Shown here piece by piece: positions 11,661 through 22,916 of a stretch of DNA of 64,000 nucleotides. Source of the stretch: Hyaloperonospora brassicae (Eukaryota > Oomycota > Peronosporomycetes > Peronosporales > Peronosporaceae); contig CANTFL010000610.1 in the NCBI GenBank assembly GCA_947650285.1, positions 1-64,000 on the forward strand, in the 5' to 3' direction. The position numbers and the translations under genes are program-made. The notes beneath the pieces are model-generated. The model worked only from the letters and a program-made list of their open reading frames with translations, was not told the origin of the DNA and searched no databases. Numbering within the stretch: position 1 is the first letter of the stretch; each line of letters starts with the position of its first letter.

Positions 11661-14600
11661 AAAGCACCTGTATACACGAAGTGTAGGATTTTTCTTTATA
11701 AACTCACGTGCACGTTAAGTGCAGAGGAAGGCCTTTCTTTTACAAAATTATTTTTTTGCCGAAGTAGATTTCAAATATGTTGTTAATTTTATCGCCAATA
11801 GATATAATTACTGAATTCTGATAAACAATCAAGACTTTACTTGGAGATTAAGGCAACTCGTCTCAAATTTTATTTTGCGTGTTTAGCAGCCATTAATGGT
11901 GAAGTTTGGATGTCGAAATGGCTTGTATCAATCAGTAAATAGAGTGGTGTCGAAATTATCACTTAAGTAATTTTAATCTGATATGAACAAATACTAAGGT
12001 AAACCTAAAAAGGAAATGTAAATTTATATATTGAACCAATTAGATGTCCTTTACATGTAACGAGATCGCCCGTTTATAACATATATCGATATCGAACGAA
12101 CATTTTTAAATATCAATTGGCGACAGAGTAATTTTCGGCTATCCATATAAATGAGAAGGCCGTGGAAAATGCTTCGATAAAGGATGAATTTGATCTCTTT
12201 CTACACAAGATAAGTAAACATATATATATTTGTGACAGAGAATTGTTTAAAGGTGCAACTGGTTTCTTTCAGATCATTGGAGGTTATAGTTTATTGACCT
12301 CAATCGGGAACCATTTTCTACTGGTATAGTATCATATGCTTCCAACACAGGTAGAACCTAGATCGGTCTACCTTACTTTCCCATACCAATATGTATGGCA
12401 AGTGAGACGTATGTTTGATAAAAAGGGGAAAGATACGAATTTTGGGTATAAGAAGGGGCGGCCAACGGTCGGAAAAATGTAACAACGAACAATATCGGTG
12501 ATCGGCCCCATTTTATTCTATCTGGCACCAGCTCGAATTGATTTAAACCGATGAGTGTAAGACCAATTAATGTTTCGATCGACATCACGCGAGATAGTTG
12601 TCTGAACAAACTGAAGACATATCGAGAGTGTGCTACTATGCGCCCACCAATGTAAATTAATTGACATTTAATATCGAGGTGAGATTTCGAGGAAGGATAT
12701 CTTATGGCGGTAAAGAATGGAAGTTAAAAACGAGGTGTTATTAAGCTTTTATGAGCTCCACATCGAAAGAGCCAGTGAGGTCCCCGCAGGGGGTCTAAAA
12801 AGTTGATTCAAGCTTATTGGATCGATAGATAGATTTATTCTTGATAAGATGGATATAGCCGCAATGCTCTGGATAGGACAACGATGTTCTGAATACATTC
12901 ACAAAGTTCTGTATGTGGTAATGCTTTAATTATCAAGAACAATATTGCAATAAGCACCATGATGATTGATGTACAGGCCAGCCACTACGAACATTCTTCG
13001 AGGGAGGCAATTTTAGCGTAAACGTAATACCGGATCCGAAGTTATTCAGTGGTTCAAAATTAAAATAATATTATGTTAATACTTTGTTTGGTTGGTCGAC
13101 AAACATACTTGGAATTTTCGGCTTCTACTTATACCACGCGTCCTTCATCTCCGCGGAAGATTTTGCTGGATTTCTGACGATGAAAAGCACACGTGAACTA
13201 AGACACAGAAGACCGATTTTGCATTATTAATCAAGAGCGCGAATACCGATCTGGGATGTTTGGCTCGGATCGCGCAAGTACTCACAGAACCTCAACTGGG
13301 ATTGGACGTAGCACATATCCAAAATAATAAATTTCAAGGTCTCGATACGATACACATGGTATGAACATTAAGTAAAGGTAGTTAAAGACTAGATTGAGCG
13401 AGATCGCGACGCAAAAGAATTAGATTGCTAGGTGAAGATTTTCGCTTATCAAAGAAACGTCAAAAACAAACACAGAACTAGACCGATCTACCCCAGGCCG
13501 CAATAAAAATTGAAGTCAGACTCACTGACAGTTTTACATGATAAAAAAGTCCATCAAACAAGTTACCGATAGCATTACCTTCCGAGAGTCGGTTGTGTGG
13601 GCAAGTAAAATAATATATTTTAGTATAACTACGAATGTAACGCAATCTGTTTATATCAAAATAACATTTTGCTCATACGAAGAGATCATATAAGTTGTAT
13701 AATCGAACGTGCCCTCTGTTTTTAAAATTTTTAGTGTACAATAATATTTCAGGTTTAACTTACTCAAGTTTCTTTTAAACATTTCGTGTCTTACACAATA
13801 GTATTGCCCGTGTCCCTGGCGAAGCATGGAATTTTGTACGATACACGATTAGACCGAATTTAATGAGTCTCCAGATGGATAGATAAACTCGCCACCTTTA
13901 TCAAAGGACATCGTCAAAACATATCGACCACATTTGGTATGTGATGGTGCTTGAATGCCTATTAATTTAAGCAATCGCATTATTCTTGTTAATATCTTTT
14001 ACGCTTATCGTCAAATAAGTAAACCTCGAAATTATATTTAACCCATAACTTGCGATTAATTTTGTATATATTTTGTTCGAACATTACAGCAGGTCAGACT
14101 ACTTAACGGCAACCGTTTAGAATACAGGTCCGTGTCATCAACTTCAATAAAGTAGGCGTGTAATCTTAAATTGATATCTTTTTTGATGATAGAACAAGTG
14201 ATACTGAATAAAGAGAGAGTCTTTTCTTTGCATAAGTTAATGGAGTTTATAAACATGCATTGAAAAACAAACACATAAGCCTATTCGGGACTTCCAGTAA
14301 CATCAATTGCATCAATCATATTAATTAAGGCTTTTAAAAAGGCTTATAATTAGCAATGTTTGTTTATTTTATATTGAGATGACCTGTTTACAATTATTAA
14401 CGACAATTTGCCTTGGTTATAAGTGTATTTTATGCATACCTTCATACAATTGGTTCATAGTTTAAGTAGCGACGTACGGTATAAGGACATGCAGTTAAAG
14501 TTACACTATGTTCGGCAAAATTACGCCTCCACGAAATTTTAGGACGTTGTCACTTTTGACTTTTTCAATATTTTCAAATCTATGAAAAATGATCGAAATA

Positions 14601-15419
14601 TGTAAAGTGTCATTCGTGTCACCGATAATGAATATTGGTAAAATTCTAAACTTGCTTGGCTACGAAATACTTATGTTTGTATGAAAATTTGTACTTATCT
14701 TGTATATAATGTTTTTTTGATAGAATTGATAGAAATTTTGTTTTAATCAATATAAGACCTCGTATGAAGACTCGTAATAATAGGATGAAGTCGCCTTGAC
14801 GAAGCTGGTACTAATAGGCTAGATAAATACTCGTCTTTAATCATCAATAGTAAACTAATGTGAGTGTGGTCGTAGATTTGACGTTGAGACGGATCCCCGA
14901 TGACGCTATATTGGTTCTCATAAATTTATTTCGTTCAACTTCATTTAGTCGGATTGCTACAGAAAAACGTATCAATATCGAAAGAACTGAGTGATATCAA
15001 AGCAAATGAAGTGTATAAACTATTATACAATTTACGAAGTCGAGCTAATCGAGCTAAATACTTAAGTGTAAAAGATAAGTAAGGGCATCTTAATGGAATG
15101 CACAAACCATCGAATCGTTTCGTTGCCTACAGTACGATCCCAAAGCTATTTTGCACAAATTTTGTTTTTACGTATACGTATTGATACAAATCGGAAACAG
15201 CCACGTAAATCTGTATCTTTAAAGATAAATTCTACGTGCATCGAATTACATGGAACATCAAATTTATATTGTCGCCTTGACTGAACAAAAGCGTGATATT
15301 TTTAATAGACTATAGAAAAAAGGATAATGGATATATAGCTAGCTAAGTTGAAGACAAAGGTGTGAAATATCTTTAATTTTATAGCAAGTAGGTATGTGAG
15401 ACTGTGGTTTAGTGGTTGA
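11661..15419. other. AT-rich stretch without recognisable genes
   Basis: The sequence is visibly AT-rich with only short frames, none containing a known motif. I found no tRNA, no repeat shared with the rest of the window, and no retroelement homology beyond the integrase fragment at the left edge. Long decayed repeats are possible but unrecognisable by eye. Confidence 0.6.
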
Positions 15420-15970
15420 GTCGTGATCGCTCGTTTCGCGAGACGATCCAGACTCTGCACTGGCGCCCGGACGATCGACTAACGAGGGGGTACTCCGATT
15501 CCGTGCTCTGTATTTTCTTGCTCACCTCGTGTACCCGTCGGTGGAGCGGGTTGCGCTCCACTTGGTGGACTTGAGCTAACGATAAACTTGACCGTTTTAG
15601 AAAATCGGGATAATCGGGTAGAAATTCTTCACCCGTTCAAGCGTAGCGGCGGATTGAGTGGAAAATCTTCACTCGATCCCGTATATAATTGGCCGCTCTC
15701 CCAGATTCGCCTTTGTACAAGAGTTATGCTTGATGCGCGAGCGTTCTGACCACTTGAGCCGTCTCGAAATCTTGTATCCAAACGGTAAAGTTCACTGCGT
15801 CCGATCGCAATTTGAGGGTGACGTGAGAATTGTCGTTCCGTCTGGCCACACAATCCAAGGGCGAATGTTGTAGAGACGCGGGTCATTCTCTGTTCAACGG
15901 AAGGCCAAAGATCCTGCTTGGGAGAAGTAGACGCGTGTCTTTCGTTGAAAATTCAATTCTGTTTGATGTC
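15420..15970 (+). repeat. dispersed non-coding repeat, copy 1
   Basis: Homologous to 37772-38310 in the same orientation. Shared landmarks in order are atcgctcgttt, cgatcgactaac/cgaccgactaac, gaggtactcc/gggtactccg followed by attccgtg, tgtacccgtcggt, aacttgaccg, ttgagccgtctcg, aatcttgta, gcgtccgatcgcaattt/gcgtccaatcgcattt, and gtttgat near the end. Just before the shared part there is ggtttagtggttgag, which resembles a tRNA A box, but no matching B box was found. Could be a solo LTR or a tRNA-related SINE body. The identity is low enough to indicate an old family. Confidence 0.6.
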
Positions 15971-18900
15971 AACCAACCAAGTCCAAAACCCATGACTTTG
16001 CCTATCTCTTTACTAGGTCATCTGTTGCGCATCGCATGTCTATGTAATTCACTTCTCGCATCGTGTGGTCCACATCAGATACTCGGGTAGCGGACCGCCC
16101 GGCTGTGGATCGCTTCTTAGTGGATAGCACGGGATGTGTATCGCACGGGTAGCGGATCGCTCGGGTAAAGAATCACAGTATGTGGTCCGCCTAATTATGT
16201 GCTCACACAACCAAGACGTAAACACCCAGGATAGATTGTGGTCAAACTTTTGCATTTTTTACCGGGCATCCACGGTCGGATCGCTGTCGCTTTCGATTAC
16301 TCGCATGCTTGATGATCTTGATGATGCGCTCCTCCAGCCTCTTGAGTAATCCTGTCGTTGCAGCTTGGTGATCCAAGTCCTTGATCGCGAATTGTAGTAG
16401 GTCAATCGCCGATCTGCGACTATATTCCTTTTTTGCCCTTTGGGTATATCAATCCGCATTACTCCAACAATCGTTTTCCTACACTCAATATGCTAATCCC
16501 ATGCCTCGCGCCATCGGTTCCATCTCCGACTGCGCTCCACCATTCACATAGATTTCACACTTGAGGCGGTTCGCACAACCCAAACTTTCCATCATTCTTT
16601 CTTCTTAATACTACTTAAGAACTATATATGGCTATCCGACCGCGTCTATTCTTGCTTTGATGACAATGTAAAAAGTCACAATTGATACATTGACATATCA
16701 GATGCGTGCATATCGTGAACAATGAAGTTTCGAGCGATCAATAATGCGGACCGAACTTCTATGTTTTCTTGCTACACCAGGAGTAAATTTTTGGGTGCGT
16801 ATTTGACCGGTATGAAAGTGCTAGACCAAATTTTTGTTACTAATTTTGTACGAGATACAAATGTATATACTGTCTAGGATGGATCTGAAGGTATTTATAA
16901 AACAAGAAAGCTTGGTTGCCAAAATAATCACTATAATAGCGTGGAAGAGATTATAAAGCCGAGTACACCATTTCGAATGACGAGACAAAAGGAAAGGGAG
17001 AGTAACACGTACAGGAAATTTGATTTTACTTTTTTCATTTATTGTAATGATCAATTCGTCTATAATAGCCTCCTCTGTGTGAGTCTCGTCGCTCTCGAAC
17101 GAATATAAAGGTTGTTGTGCATAAATTCACAACCATGAGCCATGCACCTAATGTACTAATTAATTGGTTGGTATAAATTAAGTGTGCACCATTTTACTCG
17201 AACTATACGTTTCAAGCTGGGTCTAAGTACCGACAACGAGATTATGATTCCAAGTTGAATCGCTGCACAATTCTACTGCGTTTCTGGCAGCTGAAATGAT
17301 CGTATGTCATACAGTACGGTGGTCACAACATTCGAGTAAATGCCGTCACATGTCTTTACACAAAAGATTATAAGTGCGAGTGTGCAAGATAATGCGAGAA
17401 TAATCGATTACATCGGCTGTTGTTGGTTGGCAAGAAAGTATTCCGATTATCAAACCTTGTACAAAACTTAGCTTATGCGTCAAAATTTATGATCGCACTC
17501 GATAAATAAATGAAGCGGCAAAAACACATTTGGAATAAAGCACGCAGACCACGACTTAATATCTTAGCGATTACCGTCACAATAAATCTGTTTTGTCTTA
17601 CAACGTTGCAAAATTGAGAATAAAGTGTTGTGGAGTCTATATGCATCTTGATTCCCCAATTTAGGCAGTATCGGCTCTTTGAGGGTTGTGTCGTTGCGCA
17701 CAATTGAATATCCTGTGGCTATATCTGAATTTCTACAGACAATAGCACCTTTTGTTGATGCGAACAATGTTTCCCTATCTATTTAGAACTACGGATGAAT
17801 CGGAATCGATAAGAGTTAATTAGAAAGTAATTAAACTATTGAGTATTCACACAGCGTCTTCAATGTGGCGTAGGATTGCATTAACAATTTTACATGTAAT
17901 TAGCCGTTACAAATCTTCATTATAATTACATCGAATTTGCGCACCGCTGCACATCTTGAGCAGCATCGTGTTGTATCTACCGGGAGTGGACCATTCACTA
18001 GGATGGTCTTACCTCCTCCCTACCGCTCATATAAAGCATATCTAGCCGCATCATGGTAATCCATCTCGGTAACTTATTGTAATTTGAGGAGGGTTTTATA
18101 GGCGAAGTATAACGAGTCGCTCGTATCGAAACGGATAATGACAAGCTGCTTTGCCCGCATATAATTCCCATGAAACTAGTCAGCGCAATCGAGTCGCAAC
18201 TGCCGATACATTATAAATAAGTAGTAATAACTAAGCTCAAATTGCGCTTATGGCGAGCCACGCTAATGGACATTTGGCTCGTCTAAATGTGATGAACTTT
18301 CTAGATGGCGTAGATATTGCATTAATAAACACACAACAGCGCACGAATGCACGGTTTCGCCGAATCATTTGTATGAACGTTCCATTGACGATTCGCTTAA
18401 TCTGCAGCACATACCATGCAAGAAATTGTGTATAATCGATTGTTGCGATCCTCATCATTCCTCTGCGTCATAAATTGATGATACAAACAAATATCTGACC
18501 TTTCCGCTTCCCACGCTCCAGTATGTGTGCGTATTGCCTAAGTTACCAACTGCCCGCCACCGAATACGTACATGTAGATGCGCAAGCATGGTCTAGTCGA
18601 TCATTCTATATTTAGTAATACGCAATTTGAGTTTCATGTAAGAATCAAGTGCTTCGATAATGTCTATAGGTATGGACCTCGCCAACCTAAAAATTTCGGG
18701 GAGGGTATTGACGGCTAGAAGCTGCGATTTACATAGTGCTACAAAGCTACATTCATCATGTAACTACACGAATGAATTGATCAAGTGTTGGCGTTCTCAT
18801 CTTTTCTATGACAACAGTATGTCTTCGACCACGATCAAACACCATCAAAGTTTCGCTATCCCGGAGTATTACACCCACGCTGAACAACTAAAATGAATGT

Positions 18901-19032
18901 AAAAGAATAATTTTTCAAAGATTAAATTAAAGTCATTTTGATGATCTAACGCTCTCTCCAAAGTCCTACCGCAGGGAGCCTATACATCCCCCAGCAGCGA
19001 GCTAACAATGTATTTGCTAGAATGTACAGGCA
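15971..19032. other. no gene recognised; one weak coding-like trace
   Basis: Mostly AT-rich with no recognised motif. The complement of about 16440-16260 reads as a Lys/Arg-rich helical stretch (SAIDLLQFAIKDLD, then KRLEERIIKIIKHAS), which could be a worn retroelement or host fragment, but there is no family match. 16080-16180 contains several short imperfect repeats of the ggatcgctc/gcgggtagcgg type. Confidence 0.45.
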
Positions 19033-19037
19033 CAAGA
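19033..19037. repeat. target-site duplication of element 1, left copy (CAAGA)
   Basis: The five bases before the LTR (caaga) are identical to the five bases after the other LTR at 26609-26613. A 5-bp duplication is the normal product of Ty3/gypsy integrase. This fixes the element's ends. Confidence 0.9.
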
Positions 19038-19522
19038 TGTAGCGGAGCTACACAGCTCCTTAAGTCAGAGGAAGACTTAACGCTCTCACGAGAAACTTTG
19101 GTTCACAGAACTTGACTCAGAGAGTCAATAGCTCAGAGAGCTAACGGTCACCATTCCAGAGGGACCAAACGATTCAAACGAATCACAGCACAGAGTGCTC
19201 GAGGACAAGCTACCTTTACAGGCGTTGCTTTTGTCCTCCCGATCAAAGACGCCTCGTAAGGCACGTGTCTCTTATTGATCAAAAGGGGAACTGAATTTTA
19301 TTTCTTCTTTATACCTAAAGAACACCATAGAACAACGTACTTAACATAGTCACTAAGGTTCAAAGTAAAACCTCTCTAAAGATCTCGTAATCAGTTGATG
19401 ACAGACATCAGTCTTCAACAATTGATACACTCACTGTGTTCTGAAATTACTTTATAGGGTACCCCCTCTCTTGTGTGCACCACACCTATCGTCGACTACC
19501 AGTCGACGTGTAACCCGTTTCA
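19038..19522 (-). repeat. element 1 3' LTR
   Basis: Matches 26123-26608 with about four internal substitutions plus one indel and one substitution at the internal edge. On the plus strand it begins tgtagcggag and ends cccgtttca, the inverted TG...CA form with a G-to-T change near the internal end. Contains an eight-base inverted repeat cgtcgact-acc-agtcgacg at 19490-19508. Confidence 0.92.
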
Positions 19523-19534
19523 CTCTCCCCCACC
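19523..19534 (-). promoter_or_regulatory. polypurine tract of element 1
   Basis: The complement reads ggtgggggagag immediately upstream of the 3' LTR. Such a purine tract primes plus-strand DNA synthesis in LTR retrotransposons. Element 2 has gatggggaggg in the equivalent place. Confidence 0.8.
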
Positions 19535-19628
19535 AGACTGACATTACCACAAAACGTCAATCGGTTTCTTTCCTCGAAGAGGTCGGTGTGTGTGCGCTTA
19601 TCCTCACGGTGGCAAAACACGAAACACC

Positions 19629-20503
19629 ATGGCATCGTCACCCAACGAGTCTCGGACGTTTTCCTCCTACCTCGGTATTAATGAGCATGTGGAATATGGT
19701 AGTGATACCAGTGTCCCTGGAGATGAAGGGATATCGTCCTACTCCGCTGTATCTGAGGCTCGACCTCTAACAGCACCGAATCCGTTCGTTAGACGTGGTG
19801 TTACCACAGCGCCAGGAGCGCAGCATCATATAACAGATGAAGATGAGAACATCATCACCATCCCGCTCGAAGAGAAGCTGTAGTTAACCCTCCAGCGTGA
19901 GGAGCGTGCTCTACGTCGGACTCATACCCAGACGGTTATTCAAAACCGGAGCGGTTACGTGTTTACAACACCTGACGTGGAGCAACGCTTACGTCAAGCG
20001 GAAGGCCGTAGCCTTAAACATGGGCCATGGGCCCCGAGGCTACGTCGCCAGAAGATCTAGCCGTTCGTCAGGCTCTAAATAAGAGATATCTCGAACCATT
20101 CTTAATCACACAAGGTCAGTACCGCGCGCATCTTGAGAGCTTGTCTCGTGGTGTTTCGGTTCGACCGATTAAGGGCATGCCCATCTTGTTGTTCGCTGGC
20201 GAACTGCCCGAGGAGGAGGACAATCAGTTCATCCGTTAGGTGTATCGCAAGCGACAACTTAGCAGTGTGCCAGCGCTGCGGGCCAGCGCCGATGTGGCCG
20301 ACGTTCGTCTGGAACAAAAGTTTCGGTACGAATACGTCAAACTCAAGGCCAGGGGCCAGTTTCGTACACTTACGCGTTATGCTCCGGCTACAATGGCAAC
20401 CACGGGTCACGACCCTAAGGTGCGGAGCAACACGCTACTTCCCACCACTATTGGTGCGAAGCATTATCGGTCGCAAGGCGACCCTGGTCACGATGTTCGT
20501 TAA
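19629..20503 (+). pseudogene. antisense ORF (aORF) of element 1, unknown function
   Basis: A plus-strand gene, opposite to gag-pol, starts 107 bp inside the 3' LTR at ATG 19629 (MASSPNES) and ends at TAA 20501-20503 (GHDVR). Its relative in element 2 ends at the same codon (29945-29947). Reassembled length is about 290 residues. The N-terminal third is acidic and Ser/Thr-rich; the centre has a charged RALRR segment, a PEDxAxRxxLNxRYLExFL helix and VKxKG-like SVRPIKGMPILLFAGELP; the C-terminal part has DVRLEQKFRYEY and LPTTIGAKHYRS. It is broken by TAG 19881-19883, a -1 frame change near 20020-20035 and TAG 20237-20239. Not env-like: no membrane helix or signal peptide. Antisense ORFs in this position are known in some plant Tat-type Ty3 elements; I recognise no homologue. 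Confidence 0.65.
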
Positions 20504-21133
20504 CATCCACGGCGTATGGTCTATCCTGCCGAAGGGCTATCTCATACTCCCACGAGTTCTCCGACTCCGGGTACCCTCGCCACTTCACCAGATACTTGTA
20601 TTGGCCGCGACGACGACGTCGCTGAAGATTTTTCTCCACATGGAACTGGTGGTTCCCTTGCTCATCGAGCAGCGTCGGTGGTGGTCGGGGTACCGAAGGA
20701 GGAGCATGAGAAGGTGCTCCGTAAGCTGAGTGGTCTCCGAGAGACATTGGGTAAGACCCAGAATGAACTCGGCGCGATGCAAGCCCGTGCTCAGGCGTTG
20801 GAGTTGGCTTTAGCCCGTGTGAATGGTCAGCTTGGCCTCCTGGTTCGGATGCAACAGTCGACGTCAAGGCCTTATTTCTAGGCGCAAGCGCCTCCGAGTT
20901 CACGTGGGATGGATCCCGATACGGCTTAAGCAATCAAACGTAGAACACAAGGTGTGTGCGCAGTTTGCGCGCAAGGTTGAGCGTATACGCAAGTTCCTTC
21001 TTGGCGACGACCGTGAATGGTCCAATGAAGCGCGGACGCAACTTAGCCTTGTAGACATCGGACACTACATTTGTAGGTATTTATTAGCGTTGAGTAGAAC
21101 TTGGTCTCCGACCTCAAAACGTTCAATACAACC
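20448..21133 (-). pseudogene. integrase C-terminus and chromodomain of element 1 Pol
   Basis: Minus strand. First, a GPFTVVAKKxLAYTLNL segment typical of the integrase C-terminal domain lies at about 21050-20950, out of frame with the core. A 161-residue frame then runs from 20933 to TAG 20448, starting LLKPYRDPSH-like. After a Pro/His-rich linker comes a chromodomain at about 20650-20510: FHVEKNLQ, a basic RRRRRG, YLVKWRGYPE, and NSWEYE, retaining the Trp/Tyr positions of the fold. In chromoviruses this domain directs integration to particular chromatin. The last 56 bp overlap the end of the antisense ORF tail-to-tail. Confidence 0.8.
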
Positions 21134-21802
21134 TTATCCTTTAGCATCAGCTTGTTCCTTCTGATTGGCTTGGATATCATCCAGTGCATCACGCACGTGT
21201 TGTAACACATTAAAGCGCGTAGCGAGAAACTCGCTTACCTGTTTGTGAACAGTAGCGGGGCTGATATCTGCAAGTCGATCGGCCATCTCTCCCCCACCAA
21301 GCCCTGAACCACGCAGTGGTAGCGTTAACGGAACGCGGTGGTGTGTGATACCATTCACATAAAACGGAGTAAAGCCTGTAGAGGCATGCACGGCGTTATT
21401 CAACGAAAATTCAACGACAGAGAGCATCGAACTCCAACGTTTTGGCGTTTAAGTGCAAACACTGCGTAATATATCACCGATGATGCGATTCACTCGCTCG
21501 GCTTGACCATCAGTCTGCGGATGATCCGCAGTGGACATGTCCAAACGTGTGCCGAGCACCTTAAAGATGGACTTCCAAAACTTCCCAGTGAAGCGAGGAT
21601 CTCTGTCAGAGACTATTGCCACAGGCAAGCCGTGTTGTCGAAACACTCTATCGATAAACAGCGTAGCTGTACTTTCACCGTCAATGGTATCTGGCATAGC
21701 CGCCAAGTGAGCCATCGTGCTCAAACGGTCAACAAAGACCACAATACCCGTATTGCCTTGCACATCTTTCGGCAGACCGAACATAAAATCGATGCTGATA
21801 AA
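21134..21802 (-). pseudogene. integrase catalytic core of element 1
   Basis: The minus-strand frame from about 21802 to 21134 is the same frame as the upstream RNase H-integrase segment. It contains IDFMFGLP (first Asp), VFVDRLSTMAH, VSDRDPRF (second Asp) and DGQAERVNR (catalytic Glu), so the DDE triad is present, followed by the AVHASTGFTPF region. It is broken by TAG at 21803-21805 (Glu in relatives) and TAA at 21449-21451 (GAA in element 2). The TAA at 21134 is shared with element 2. Confidence 0.8.
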
Positions 21803-22672
21803 CTACCAGCACCCAGAGGGTGTAGGGAGACTAGCGAGCGGCGCAGCCGCATGAGCTGATGGTTTCACCCGTTGACACGTTTCGCACGTACGCAAGTATG
21901 TGCTTATCCATTTGTAAAGTTTGGGCCACCAATAGTATTGGCTCACGGAGCTATATGTCTTTTCTCGACCGAGATGACCGCTCACCGCAGTATCATGCGC
22001 CTCATAGAGGATGCGATACTTCAATTCCTCATCATGAGGGACAACGATACGGGGAGTATCCTCCATATCTGTGCTATAGCACAACAGGCCTTGATCGATG
22101 GAGTATCGATGTAGCCTCGCACGCAAACGTGCCGACATATCAATGTCTGAGTCGTTTAACTCCTCGCTCCCCAGAGCACGTAGCAAAGCTACACAATGTC
22201 CATCTTTGGCATATGCCGAACGAATGAGGTCTGTGACCGATGATGACAGAGTCGTAACATGAGCAAACTCATAGTCAGGCCTACATGACAACGCATCAGC
22301 CAAAGCATTCTGCTTGCCTGGCTTGTATTTCACCTCGAAGTTGTATTCAGCAAAGAATGAGAGCCAACGGGCCATTCGCTGAGACAGATGTGGCGACTGG
22401 GTCGCAGTGCGTAATGACGCATGATCTGTATAGATCACAAAAGGCTTCGAGCCAAGCAGATGAACTCTGACTTTGACTAAAGCATACTTCATCGCAAGCA
22501 GCTCTTTGTCATGAACTGGACAGTTCTTTTCAGCTACTTTCAGCTGCCGGGACTCGAACGCAATGACGCGTTCCCGTCCATCATTATCTGTTTGTAACAG
22601 ATCACTGCCGATGGCAAAGTCAGATGCGTCACAGACGACACTGAAAGGCCGATCAGGATCGGGCAAAGCCAA
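21803..22672 (-). pseudogene. RNase H and integrase zinc-binding domain of element 1
   Basis: A 289-residue open stretch. RNase H begins at FSVVCDASDFAIGSDLLQ, followed by ERVIAFESRQL, VHDKELLAMKYAL and FVIYTDHASLRTA, then EYNFEVKYKPG and ADALSCRPDY. Integrase HHCC follows (YEAHDTAVSGHLG and CETCQRVKPS). It is out of frame with the upstream RT; the connecting sequence at 22673-22916 holds the RT thumb region in broken frames. RNase H degrades the RNA template during reverse transcription. Confidence 0.82.
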
Positions 22673-22916
22673 AGTTGGCGCATGAAGAAGACTCTCTTAA
22701 ACCGCCGTAAAGGCTTCATGCTCGGGTTTAGTCCAACACCACTCCGTATCCTTTTTTAAGGAGATTGGATAATGGCCGAGCCATGTCTGCATAGTTTGCA
22801 CTATGCTTGTGTTAGTAATTGGCGAGACCAAGCCACTTACGTAGGTCCTTTTGGTTCCTAGGAACCAGTCAATCGACTATGGCTCTTATCTTAGTAAAAT
22901 CCGCTCTAAGACAACG

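Noticed and set aside
15400..15480. Possible tRNA gene (A-box-like ggtttagtggttgag)
   Set aside because: No acceptor stem pairing and no B box at the right distance; kept only as a hint for a tRNA-related repeat.
20516..20881. 121-residue plus-strand ORF downstream of the antisense ORF
   Set aside because: It lies opposite the well-supported chromodomain and linker of Pol and beyond the TAA that both elements share; most likely a shadow.
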